A stretch of 64,000 nucleotides of DNA from Phycisphaerales bacterium (lineage in GTDB: Bacteria; Planctomycetota; Phycisphaerae; Phycisphaerales; SM1A02), in contig JAKVBT010000001.1 in NCBI GenBank assembly GCA_022446905.1, forward strand, positions 24,838-88,837, read 5' to 3'. Made by a program: the position numbers and the translations under genes. The notes below the pieces were generated by a model, which did no database searches, was not told the DNA's origin, and was given only the letters and a program-made list of their open reading frames with translations. This document shows positions 45,401 through 51,705 of this stretch, piece by piece (positions within the stretch are counted from its first letter, which is position 1; each line of letters opens with the position of its first letter).

Positions 45401-46265
45401 TGAGAAAGAGAGAGTTTTCAATCTCAAACCTGGCACCGGTTTCTACTTCTCGACATCGAAGTGCGCCGCCAGCAGCACTCGGGAAGTTGGTGCCGCTACT
45501 GCACTCTTCAAAAGTTGATGAAGTAATATTGATGGTGGTATTGTTGGTGATACGTTCAGCAAAGAGTGCTGCACCCTCGCTATTTGATGCCTCACATGAT
45601 TCAAAAATGGTAGTGTCGACCTCTAGGCCACCACGAAGCTCAGCGGTAATCACATCGGAGTAAATGGTGACCGCAGCACCACCATCATTATTGACCTGAC
45701 ACTCCTTGAAGTGGCAGTTGATCAAACGTAGGGGGTCTTCATTTGTGGTGTGATCAGTGACGACAACCGCGCCGTCTGCACAACTCCAGAACCAACAATT
45801 ATTAAAGGCTGGGGATCCAGTGTCCACCACAATAGGTCTGTCGGTGGAATACAAGACGAAGTACAGATCCTGAAATGTGGTGTGTCCAACCTCGGTTGGA
45901 TCATTGACTTCAAATACGGTCGCAGTGGTTCCTGTTCCATCGCCTGTGCCAGAAGTGATCACTACTTTTTGGCCCGCGGGAAACACTTGAATCGTGACGT
46001 CGTTCTCCAGCGCACATGCATTAGTGCCAAAGGGAAGGTTGATTCTGGGATAGGTATTGGTTCCCGCCTCGATCGCGTCTGGGAGTTCGATTGAGTCTGT
46101 AATCGAAGTCGAGTCGATCACAATAATGTCGTCATCTTCGAGGGCGAATGCGCAAACCTCCCATAGCGTGCCGTCCGTAGGCACGAAGTAAGTCGCCGCT
46201 TGTGCCAAAGAGCACATAACAGTGACAAGTGCGAGCGCAAACGCTCTTGTGTGAGATTGCATCAT
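36486..46265 (-). CDS. Giant secreted beta-helix protein with Pmp-like repeats and dockerin-like tail
   Basis: This is one uninterrupted gene for 3259 residues. ATG 46265 has GGGAGAG 5 bases upstream. The signal peptide is SHTRAFALALVTVMCSLAQA. Almost all the rest is repeats of about 30 residues with FxxN and GGAI/GGG motifs, for example FEGNNAGRHGGAIAL and FSGNSADNQGGAIAV. This is the pattern of chlamydial polymorphic membrane protein (Pmp) repeats and of right-handed parallel beta-helices. A non-repeat stretch near residue 1530-1600 resembles a second beta-helix start (VLGRNVSIIGLAADGDASGV). The last about 80 residues are paired Asp-rich calcium-like loops ending in LLTLLSVW-like and DLLLLLQDWG helices. 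No autotransporter barrel is present. Probable surface adhesin or matrix protein; function is inferred. Confidence 0.88.
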   Translation of the reverse strand: MMQSHTRAFALALVTVMCSLAQAATYFVPTDGTLWEVCAFALEDDDIIVIDSTSITDSIELPDAIEAGTNTYPRINLPFGTNACALENDVTIQVFPAGQKVVITSGTGDGTGTTATVFEVNDPTEVGHTTFQDLYFVLYSTDRPIVVDTGSPAFNNCWFWSCADGAVVVTDHTTNEDPLRLINCHFKECQVNNDGGAAVTIYSDVITAELRGGLEVDTTIFESCEASNSEGAALFAERITNNTTINITSSTFEECSSGTNFPSAAGGALRCREVETGARFEIENSLFLNNTSAAGGGAISLGSTTNSNIGFVEDNVIIEITGDGLNETRSDKYQSGTHFVGNNAGFGSGGAIDIGNAGDGIVLEIQTPVFSFAPDIASVVFEGNNAGRHGGAIALRGGTLDHMTINAIDEDSVIRFEDNTAALGAGGAIYLSDIQGPAAQDIEILTVEAVDPAPRVIFDSNVAINGTFEEGHGGAIRLGDCLGEASGGPDDKLLINLQGVLFQGNDAADDGGSLRIGNDLYDTGAQLTITNCEFNANQAIGGNGGSVAMGTLGDDALVTVTNCAFDTNEAGGSGGSVVMGTLGDDATVTVTNCEFNTNEAGGSGGSVAMGTLGDDALVTITNCEFDANQAITGNGGSVAMGPLGDDAVLDINDVIATFNTANNGSGGVVYLSAAGSNLAVDVEGVTATSTISSNQSDDGGALFIGPSVGPMLFGCDDVLWNNNSAQGGGKGGAVLLQGLSSGSAMTVDIDNDVTFSGNSADNQGGAIAVESAGDNFILDVRPANTEVAFTNNSGNTGGGGAISVEGAGSNCQFFFDGSAGNNVVFSNNSGGAIGGGAVLIDQLVDAGEVWFGDVLCTSNTASGDGGVLHLGPSNTGTTVQLGENATEDPFAFSEFANNSSGGGEGGAIFVDQVADSLIFSLNVNDVGGVAFAGNQSLSHGGAIALRGAASGVSFVELTNLNVTTENQTLGGDGGMLWLGSLADGSVNIANCTFEVQTAGGDGGAISLAGINGLADVTVIDTVFGGDSVGNAAGGGGGAIHIGTLGDGAIVRIGQTVDDAPAPVTLEENVASGSDGGAIWFEGLNDNATVRLRDLTVRSNTAGEDGGGIAVQTAGNSLNISLRDLVVSENQASGNGGGVSLQAIGSNLNLNATNLDVVQNQATQNGGGLAISNIGSDAVVGMFSLQAQQNVSTAATGGGLFLNNLNDNATVTMIDPVVSLNVATLGGGGGMWVDADGTGGSFVLSNATITNNQYRSSGGGLAIQGFDDASISLEITATGNTWDSTNLGQGGGLWISGSPRTVVIQDGSILSNNSADDGGGLWTQFSGNTVLNANAIEFANNTADFAGGGLSLGSGGQIQKFFNCNMTGNTSFDLGGGLFAETRSGGSPRGSGRTTGIVIDSCQIEGNLADTQGAGLYIDTPEMLIRNSVVSNNNTTVSGSDGAGIFQASGTTRIRVCTISGNEADPSSPADTSEVDGIFVQDGAVELRGTALCDASTPELVDNPPYPSGSPVMVDFGLNDLVDCEPANLELLEDGDSVSNIVNNMGFFDRTVVELLPGTYQELSTIDVLGRNVSIIGLAADGDASGVVIQGGDQGAVVAARSGSEVWLECVTITNGIGEQGNNHFGGVFVSGTPTKLHIDNCHIDANLNSGLVIDGGASPYVINSKIRNNNATENLAFEEDGEGTGGGVRLLDGDVTLVDTLISGNHAEFFGGGVYVEEFSGEGETAILLGVEIDANTTEGSGGGLVVNDGSFATLQASSVSGDTCVISNNQADVHGGGVYLVKSANVTMVNGSIQGCQSGENGGGIYIDRIDDKQPLFTLSDVEIGVVGNGNSAGTDGGGIYVESADTAMLVLDAICELVDNTASAGRGGHLFMEASSPIDEVSGVQWADGLQFGGGSALNGGTLAWNQGILNLDSGSTGWIDVLASTATSDGGVIWGGNNITLALDMVLDGTVSAGGDGGAIRLGDNAAFSANSHTSFTGDINAGNDGGLLRMGDGATFANVNWQQPTGAMSAGADGGILRFGDNASVSIVDMPLQNGTAGANGGAVRIGSGTITGSGPITDIQNCDASNGGGLWLGAGTTCTLTNLAMQDCTATVGDGGFVYINDGATATLTGGSHTNGGAARHGGAFHVESGGVLDVSGSATVQGCSTTSGNGGVVSIIGTAQATFDGVTITGNTSGDAGGVAWLETAGVLLIDNSTITNNTATGHGGAVSSDAAGAISLLGSTSLTGNQSGGDGGHLHFVDAGVSTPLQLTISATTVTMQNGTAGGRGGAIRLGNQLSWAFDGESVMDLSGHTSTDHGGALSVGENATLTLNNIDMTNCDTTTSDGGGLHGELGSVVDLSNVVFDNCGADLGCGGAIASVDVNTMTLNNCSLINSHAGSGGGICGETNDPAAVVGTITVVDSAFADNSATEDGGDICMASGLLSNIANPLDVSGDTTFANSLAGDRGGAIFLSGAADHTITSTSAGATFNGCQAMTGGAISAFDGPTVTVSSCTMQQCDVTMDGGAVSAEDASEVILIAMTLSNNQATGDGGHLWAIGGSTITATSTTLGGGSATRGGGAYVENATIIMSDGVIDNSSASVSGGAVHSAASGLSSLNNMTLDANNANDGGHLYYADNSSGLMTNSDLTDADAAQTGGFIRVDAANPQITGTTMTDVDAGVDAAQGGGIYVASGGTPIFKAVSVTGCRSSGDGGAMYVEGGASPAVEPFIGFGGSPRSQLSRNTSNARGGQIFFAAQSNGDFESLDMNQGTASSTGGSLHISADATPQFSDCEIGDSTAVDGGVVAILDGQPQFDQQCRLHTGQASGNGGVVWVSGQDAILNASSTTIEGGSAQRGGIMGVFDNAICVLADVDMADGVANLDGGGLHVNDSVVDWDGGSCSNNTAAIYGGGIYAVGLGSVGLAGVTIEANDAIDYGGGLFTAPYLDDSDVYHENDMVLTFTDGTTFVNNVSGVRGGGLYVEHDEGSNDRLFAFDTSLINNTSNISGGGIAIYYGALTWDGGTISGNIASGESYDGFGGGMYMVHVADVELSGIRLHSNWAEQGGGINLKGGSNMTMEDSSIFDNTACRGGGIKIWDCGLGPEFTHCAFVGNHAGIGKALHIDWSYPLPSFDNCLVDGHLDGEECDDGAAILLGAGINITPFRSWFATNDEIREGQGTITTCSGLGENSCEPYPGDWNGNGVDDWDEIVLGDVLDADQNWIPDGFEADNDGSTVVDHIDLITLLSVWGTQTWRYDIDGDEDNEIGTVDLLLLLQDWG
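44333..44695 (-). repeat. Four near-identical 90/93-bp tandem repeats inside the giant gene
   Basis: Four consecutive units encode about 30-31 residues each, of the type TVTNCEFNTNEAGGSGGSVA followed by MGTLGDDA. On the plus strand the landmark TTCGT recurs at 44401, 44491, 44581 and about 44674. The units differ by only a few bases, much less than other repeats in this gene, so they appear recently duplicated. Each unit adds one beta-helix coil. Confidence 0.9.
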
Positions 46266-46277
46266 CAACTCTCCCAA

Positions 46278-46746
46278 TCAAAGGGGACGTACCGTTTCAA
46301 TAAAGGCACGCCACAAGCACCAAAGCCAAAAATGTGGAAGTTGGTCACCGGTTGACCAACCCCGAAGCCACATCACAAAACGACCGGCGGACACACTTTA
46401 GAGCAGCGTTTCCTTGAGTTGAAGGGCCCTAAGCAACACTTCATAAACCGTTTGAACGTTCCCACCACGAGGCACCCCACAGCATGAGTTTCCATGAGCC
46501 CAGAAGTGAGTCTTTTGATTTATAAACCATTGCTAATAATGGGTTTGTGATTTATGAGGCGTTTCTAGCGAACCCATAACCATCGATCGTGTAGGGGACA
46601 GGGGGGCAATTTGCATTAGTGAATTGGCAGGTTATCCACATGCTATTCAGGTGGTGTGGTTCTCTACGCCCTCAGTTTATTGGTGTGTTGTGGCGTAGTT
46701 GTGGGGGGTAGGGGGTGCACTTGGTCGCTGTTGGGAAAGGGCAGGG
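46278..46746. other. 469-base intergenic region upstream of the giant gene
   Basis: No gene is seen. Next to the giant gene is its leader with a strong hairpin (46337-46363). The middle holds AT-rich direct repeats: TGATTTAT at 46516-46523 and 46548-46555, and ATAAACC at 46443-46449 and 46522-46528. An imperfect inverted repeat AAACCATT/AATGGGTTT lies at 46524-46546. One perfect DnaA box TTATCCACA lies at 46632-46640. The right end is G-rich on the plus strand (runs at 46703-46746). This should be the promoter region of the giant gene and the terminator region of the MeaB-fusion gene. Confidence 0.6.
46328..46363 (-). terminator. Hairpin plus T-run in the leader of the giant gene (terminator or attenuator)
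   Basis: Minus-strand stem: arms 46353-46363 and 46337-46347, 11 bp with two G-U pairs, loop of 5 bases. TTTTT follows a few bases later (46332-46328). The 5-base gap before the T-run makes it a weaker terminator. It could stop read-through from the MeaB-fusion gene or control entry into the giant gene. Confidence 0.45.
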
Positions 46747-47862
46747 TCAAAACAGGGCGTTTACTAGTTCCTCGACACCCTGACCACATGTGGCCACAGT
46801 CTCGTGAATCGCACGACCGCTTGCAATATCAAGCAGTTCCCGAACAAGTTTGGCTTCTCCGGAAAAGTCTGCCTTGTTGACTACAAACAAGTCGGCGATC
46901 TCCAGAATGCCCGCCTTATCCATCTGAACAGCATCACCCATGCCTGGCACGACCACCACGATTGTTGTGTCGACATGTGTCCTAATAGCCACATCACTTT
47001 GCCCAGCACCCACCGTCTCAACAATGACGCGGTCGTAGCCCGCGCCACCAAGTAACTCAATGATGTCAGGAAGGTGCTGATAATCCTCACCAATAACAGC
47101 TAAGGATCGATAGAAAACGGATTCATCAACTGAGTTGAAGTCAACCCGAAGCCGATCCCCAAGCAACGCCCCGCTTGTCAGGGGACTCATTGGATCAAAT
47201 GCCACCACAGCCAAACGCTCACCCTTCTGATGCAGGGTGGATGCCATTGCAGCAACCAGGGTGCTCTTGCCAGCACCTGGCGAACCAGTCAATCCGATGA
47301 CCCGGTCTGGTCGGCGGCGAGGAAGATCCACATTGTGTCCTTGCATCAAGCGGCTGATTGCGCGGGCCAAACGAGCAGTCCCAGAAGCAGTGCTAGCTGA
47401 TGGCTCCAAAGGCTGAACAGAATCGCGTACTGACTCAATAACATCTGAGATGCTGGTGCCGGTGTGGAAAACCCCATGGACGCCAGAATCAAGCATTCCC
47501 TGAACATCCTCTTGTGGAATAATCCCACCAACGTTGATTCGAACATCGGGTCGACCCACATCACCACAGGCTTCGATCAGTTTCGGCACCAAGACATTGT
47601 GTGAATTGCTCATCATGGAGGCAGCGATGCAATCAACATCCTCATCCCTGGCGGCAATTGCCAGGCTCCGAGGGGTCTGCCAAAGCCCCGAATAAATCAC
47701 ATGCACACCACTATCACGCAAAGCCCGAGCAATCAGCTTGACCCCACGGTCGTGTCCATCAAGCCCCATCTTGCCAAGCAGCACACGGGGGCGGTGAGGA
47801 AGATCCCCACATCGATCGACTTTCTCAAGAATGGTCGTTGGTTCGGTAGTTGGATTCGGCAT
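46747..47862 (-). CDS. Cobalamin-binding domain fused to MeaB-type G-protein chaperone
   Basis: The 371 residues contain two parts. Residues about 24-150 are a B12-binding domain like the C-terminus of methylmalonyl-CoA mutase. It has the cobalamin motif GLDGHDRG (DxHxxG), then LVPKLIEACGDVGR and NVGGIIPQED. Residues about 185-371 are a MeaB/ArgK GTPase with Walker A GLTGSPGAGKSTL, VAFDPMSPLTSGALLGDR, VETVGAGQSDVAI, and the base motif VVNKAD. MeaB loads and protects the adenosylcobalamin mutase. The order equals the first half of IcmF (isobutyryl-CoA mutase fused), but the mutase domain is missing. Partner mutase subunits must lie elsewhere. The cobalamin adenosyltransferase at 1.5 kb fits the same pathway. 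Confidence 0.9.
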   Translation of the reverse strand: MPNPTTEPTTILEKVDRCGDLPHRPRVLLGKMGLDGHDRGVKLIARALRDSGVHVIYSGLWQTPRSLAIAARDEDVDCIAASMMSNSHNVLVPKLIEACGDVGRPDVRINVGGIIPQEDVQGMLDSGVHGVFHTGTSISDVIESVRDSVQPLEPSASTASGTARLARAISRLMQGHNVDLPRRRPDRVIGLTGSPGAGKSTLVAAMASTLHQKGERLAVVAFDPMSPLTSGALLGDRLRVDFNSVDESVFYRSLAVIGEDYQHLPDIIELLGGAGYDRVIVETVGAGQSDVAIRTHVDTTIVVVVPGMGDAVQMDKAGILEIADLFVVNKADFSGEAKLVRELLDIASGRAIHETVATCGQGVEELVNALF

Positions 47863-47939
47863 GTGTTGGAGCTCGCTAACAGGGCACTGCAGGCCCGGTC
47901 GTGAGGCCCAGATTCTAGCACAGCTATACTTGGAAACTC

Positions 47940-49769
47940 ATGACGCAGAACCCCGCTGCTCGCCTAGAGAAAGCCTTTTCAGCCGCTATTGAAGGGGCCC
48001 TTGGCAAATCGTTTGCTGGCACCGATCCTGTGATTCGTGCCGCCACTAAACCAACCTTGGGTGATTTTCAGTGCAATGCCGCTATGGGTCTTGCTAAACG
48101 GGTGGGACAAACTCCACAAGCACTTGCTGAGTTAATTATTGAGCATCTGAACGCAGATGATCTCATTGAATCAACTGAGATCGCTGGCCCAGGATTCATC
48201 AATATCCACCTTCGGACTGATGCGCTTGCGGATGCGTTGATAGCAATAGACAGCCCAGCGCTTGGTGTGTCACCAAGCGACCCATCAGAAGTGATTGTGA
48301 TTGATCTGTGTGGAGTCAATGTCGCCAAGCAGATGCATGTGGGACATCTTCGATCGACCATCATTGGAGATGCGCTCGCACGAGTACTTGAGCGTGTTGG
48401 CCACGACGTCCGACGAGAAAACCATCTTGGTGATTGGGGTCTCCCGATCGCCATGGTGTTGGATCGACTGCACGCCGATGGAACTGCTCTTTCCTCTATG
48501 AGTCTCAGTGATCTTGATGAGGCCTATCGCCGTGCTCAGAGCGCCGCGCGAGGAGATGAGGCGGGGTGGAAATCAGGAGTAGCCAAACATGTCGGCCCAC
48601 ACCGTTTGTTTGAGTTAGAAGCACAAAATGCATCCGCCAACGATGTTCGTACACGTGCTGGAGAGTTGTTGGTTGCATTGCAGGATGGTGATTCCACACT
48701 TACTGAACAATGGCACCAAATCATTGATGTGACTCTTTCGGCAATGTACGAAGCACTTGAGTTGATGAACATCAAAATGGGTTCCGAAAACAATCGTGGC
48801 GAATCCTTTTATCGTGACAAACTTGTGGGTGTCTTAGAGATATTTGAACAACGCAATGCTTGCCGTGAGGATGATGGTGCCATTGTTGTGGACTTTGACA
48901 ACCGTGAACGGCCGATGTTGATCCGCAAGAGCGATGGTGGTTACCTGTATGCAACCACAGATCTCGCGGCTATTCGATGTCGAACCCAAGATACTGGTGC
49001 AAGTCGTTGTATTTATGTCGTTGACGCTCGGCAACGAGATCACTTCCGTGATGTCTTTGATGCTGCTGCTCAAGTTGGGTGGGATAAAAACTCAAGCGGG
49101 CAATCAGTTGAATTCGTCCACACGCCATTTGGTTCTGTCTTGGGGGCTGACAAGAAACCACTCAAGACCCGTAGTGGATCCAACGCCACCCTCGCAAGCC
49201 TGCTTTATGAAGCCATCGCACGTGGCACTCATGAAGTACAACAGCGATCAAACGATCCTAAATCACCAACCCATGAGCTCAACGAGCAGGAACTCAGGGA
49301 AATTGGCCAAGCAGTTGGTATTGGCGCTATTAAATACGCCGATCTGAGCAATGACCTTTCAAGAGATTATGTCTTTGATTTAGACAGGATGGTCTCCTTT
49401 GAAGGGGACACAGGTCCCTACCTCCAATATGCCAACGCTCGAATCCAGTCCATACTTCGGAAAGCTGGTTCGTTTGATAACGCCGCTCCACTCTGTGTAG
49501 ATGCCTTTGAAGAACGACAGCTTGGATTGATGTTGCTGCGATGGAACAGTGTGGTACATGAAACCGCCCGAACATTAGAACCCCATCGCATCGCTGGATA
49601 TCTCAGGTCAGTCGCCGAGACTTTCAACCGCTTCTATCAGTCATGCCCAATACTCGGAGCAGAAACGGATGCAATACGAGTGAGCCGGCTTCGTTTGGCT
49701 CATCTCACCGGGCGGATCTTAGAGGATGGTCTTGACATCCTTGGAATCGCAACACCAGATCGTATGTGA
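47940..49769 (+). CDS. argS: Arginyl-tRNA synthetase
   Basis: This is a class I synthetase of 609 residues that charges tRNA-Arg. The N-terminal additional domain starts near the beginning. The HIGH-type motif is in VNVAKQMHVGHLRSTIIGD at about residue 130, typical of ArgS. Anticodon-binding residues are in the C-terminal helical domain (SFEGDTGPYLQYANARIQS, then the end DGLDILGIATPDRM). ArgS lacks a canonical KMSKS; KPLKTRSG lies at the expected place. It is divergent from the MeaB-fusion gene with 77 bases between the starts. Confidence 0.96.
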   Translation: MTQNPAARLEKAFSAAIEGALGKSFAGTDPVIRAATKPTLGDFQCNAAMGLAKRVGQTPQALAELIIEHLNADDLIESTEIAGPGFINIHLRTDALADALIAIDSPALGVSPSDPSEVIVIDLCGVNVAKQMHVGHLRSTIIGDALARVLERVGHDVRRENHLGDWGLPIAMVLDRLHADGTALSSMSLSDLDEAYRRAQSAARGDEAGWKSGVAKHVGPHRLFELEAQNASANDVRTRAGELLVALQDGDSTLTEQWHQIIDVTLSAMYEALELMNIKMGSENNRGESFYRDKLVGVLEIFEQRNACREDDGAIVVDFDNRERPMLIRKSDGGYLYATTDLAAIRCRTQDTGASRCIYVVDARQRDHFRDVFDAAAQVGWDKNSSGQSVEFVHTPFGSVLGADKKPLKTRSGSNATLASLLYEAIARGTHEVQQRSNDPKSPTHELNEQELREIGQAVGIGAIKYADLSNDLSRDYVFDLDRMVSFEGDTGPYLQYANARIQSILRKAGSFDNAAPLCVDAFEERQLGLMLLRWNSVVHETARTLEPHRIAGYLRSVAETFNRFYQSCPILGAETDAIRVSRLRLAHLTGRILEDGLDILGIATPDRM

Positions 49770-49800
49770 CTGTAAAAACTGAGATTGAGAGAGATTAACT

Positions 49801-51705
49801 GTGAGTGATACCCCCCAAGACCATCCGCGCGTATTGACCACCCAATGGTGGCTCGGCACTGCATGCTTGATTGGTGCCAGTGTCTTTTCTGGCCTCCTTG
49901 TTCTCAAGCGGCTTGGATTGATTGACCAATCACTCCCTGGTTGTGGTCCAGAAAGTGCTTGTGACCAAATCACCAATGGGCCATTTGGCAGCATCCCATG
50001 GCTTCAGTGGCCAGTTTCATTCGTTGGTCTGGCGTGGTTTCTTGGTCTCTTGTTGGTGTGGATACTTGGGCGTGGGGGCTTATCTTCCGCTGGCCGTTGG
50101 TTGATTCGTGCTGGCGCCTTGGGAAGTCTTGGTTTTGTCTTGATCATGGTCGCCAAGGGTGCAATCTGCCCATATTGCCTTGGTGCACATCTATGCAACT
50201 TTGGATTCTGGTTGTGTGTAGAAATAGGGCGTCGTACGGTTGTGGTTGGAACCGTGCCAAATTGGGGAGTTGGATTTGCAGTTGTCACCTTGATTCTTGC
50301 AGGTGGCAAGATGATGAATACTTCAATACAACAAGAAATGGCTGAGCGCGCCGAAGATGAAATGGTCAAAAAGATCATCGCCAACTCAACGCCTGCTCAA
50401 TCTGATTCATCAACAACGTCTCTACAAGAGCAAAAAAGTGTTCAAGGAAATAGTGATGGCTCTGTTGTGGAACAGGGGCGGAATACCAGTGGACTTCTTC
50501 AGGGCCGCTGGCGCATGGGTCCTGCTGATGCGCCGGTGCAGGTCGTCATGTTTAGTGATTATGGGTGCCCTGACTGTCGATCTTATGAAGCACAAATGCA
50601 ACGTATTCTCGACCAAAGAGATGATGTTTCATTGGTGGTCAAACACTTCCCAATGTCAACTGACTGCAACCCAAACCTGAGAACCAACATGCACGCCAAC
50701 GCATGCTGGGCCGCCCGTGCCGCTGAAACAGCTGGCATACTTGGGGGTGAAGATGCTTTTTGGGAGTGGCATGACTGGCTGTTCTTTCATGAAGGTAAGT
50801 TTGCAAATGGACAACTTCCACAGCTTGTTGAAGATATGGGGTTTGATCGAAGGGAATTCACCCAGATCATGACCAGTGATGAGACTCTTATTCCTGTTCA
50901 AGAAGACATTGCAGATGGAAGTGAACTTGGGCTGTTTTTTACACCTATGATCTTTATTAATGGTGTTGAGTTGAAATGGTGGGCAATTCCCTCACGTTTA
51001 GAGCCTGCTGTCAATCGTGTGGCTGATGCTATTGCTGCTGGTTCGGTTGAAGCGCAGGTTCGTCCACCTCTTGTTGGTATTGAACGCTACATCGACGATT
51101 GGCAAGGGAATCGTCGGATGAATGTACCTGCTCGAAGTCTTGACCTTGTGCGTCAATCGGAAGATGACTCCGCACCACAAGTCACACTCTTTACAGATTT
51201 TACCAGCCAAGGTACTTCGGAGGTTTTGGGGGGTATTCGAGCGTGGGAAGTTGAACATGGTCCTTTAACATTAGACCTTCGAATGTACCCGTTCGATAAA
51301 AACTGTAATCCATCACTACCTGCGAGGATCAAAGACAGGCCGGGTGCGTGTCTTGGCGCTCGCGCCTATCTCGCTGCTGGTGTCATTGGTGGACCTGAAG
51401 GCGCCGCCGCAATTGCCGACTGGATATTTGACCAGGGCCCAGCGCTTGGATTACAAGAAATAACTGAGCCAGACATTGTCGCAGAGGTATCCAATCTTGG
51501 AATGGACCCAGCAAACTTCCGTGATGCAATGTATGGCCAAGAAGTCAATAGACTCCTACAGGAAGATCTGCAGGCTTATAAACGGATTGGCGCACGTAGA
51601 GTTCCAACACTGTTTATTGATGGACGTGAGGCACCTCGTTTTATGGCTGAAGGAAACAATATCGTGGTGGAGTTGCTCAACGAGGCCGCTAAGGAGCGGA
51701 GGTAG
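49801..51705 (+). CDS. VKOR-DsbA-DsbA fusion protein, second DsbA domain without Cys pair
   Basis: This is a disulfide-bond formation protein of 634 residues with a GTG start. Residues about 15-175 are a VKOR domain of four to five helices, with loop cysteines in GCGPESACDQI and the quinone-side CPYC. This is the bacterial DsbB replacement. The first thioredoxin-fold domain (about 240-400) carries DYGCPDCRSYE and the cis-Pro loop FFTPMIFING. The second (about 460-634) aligns from VTLFTDFTSQGTSE to RVPTLFIDG, but has no CxxC at the matching position. Expected location: membrane-anchored with the DsbA domains periplasmic. The stop overlaps the convergent PQQ dehydrogenase gene by 17 bases. Confidence 0.88.
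   Translation: MSDTPQDHPRVLTTQWWLGTACLIGASVFSGLLVLKRLGLIDQSLPGCGPESACDQITNGPFGSIPWLQWPVSFVGLAWFLGLLLVWILGRGGLSSAGRWLIRAGALGSLGFVLIMVAKGAICPYCLGAHLCNFGFWLCVEIGRRTVVVGTVPNWGVGFAVVTLILAGGKMMNTSIQQEMAERAEDEMVKKIIANSTPAQSDSSTTSLQEQKSVQGNSDGSVVEQGRNTSGLLQGRWRMGPADAPVQVVMFSDYGCPDCRSYEAQMQRILDQRDDVSLVVKHFPMSTDCNPNLRTNMHANACWAARAAETAGILGGEDAFWEWHDWLFFHEGKFANGQLPQLVEDMGFDRREFTQIMTSDETLIPVQEDIADGSELGLFFTPMIFINGVELKWWAIPSRLEPAVNRVADAIAAGSVEAQVRPPLVGIERYIDDWQGNRRMNVPARSLDLVRQSEDDSAPQVTLFTDFTSQGTSEVLGGIRAWEVEHGPLTLDLRMYPFDKNCNPSLPARIKDRPGACLGARAYLAAGVIGGPEGAAAIADWIFDQGPALGLQEITEPDIVAEVSNLGMDPANFRDAMYGQEVNRLLQEDLQAYKRIGARRVPTLFIDGREAPRFMAEGNNIVVELLNEAAKERR

Noticed and set aside
36570..46094. Many open plus-strand frames of 60-170 codons
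   Set aside because: They are antisense to the repetitive giant gene, rich in Pro/Thr/Ala from reading GGT/GGC codons backwards, and have no ribosome sites or recognisable content.
46632..46640. Perfect DnaA box as the replication origin
   Set aside because: It is a single box without a cluster, so it can be chance or a DnaA-regulated promoter.
46278..46746. tRNA or small RNA in the large gap
   Set aside because: I could not fold a cloverleaf and no TPsiC-like GTTCGAATC segment is present; only short hairpins are seen.
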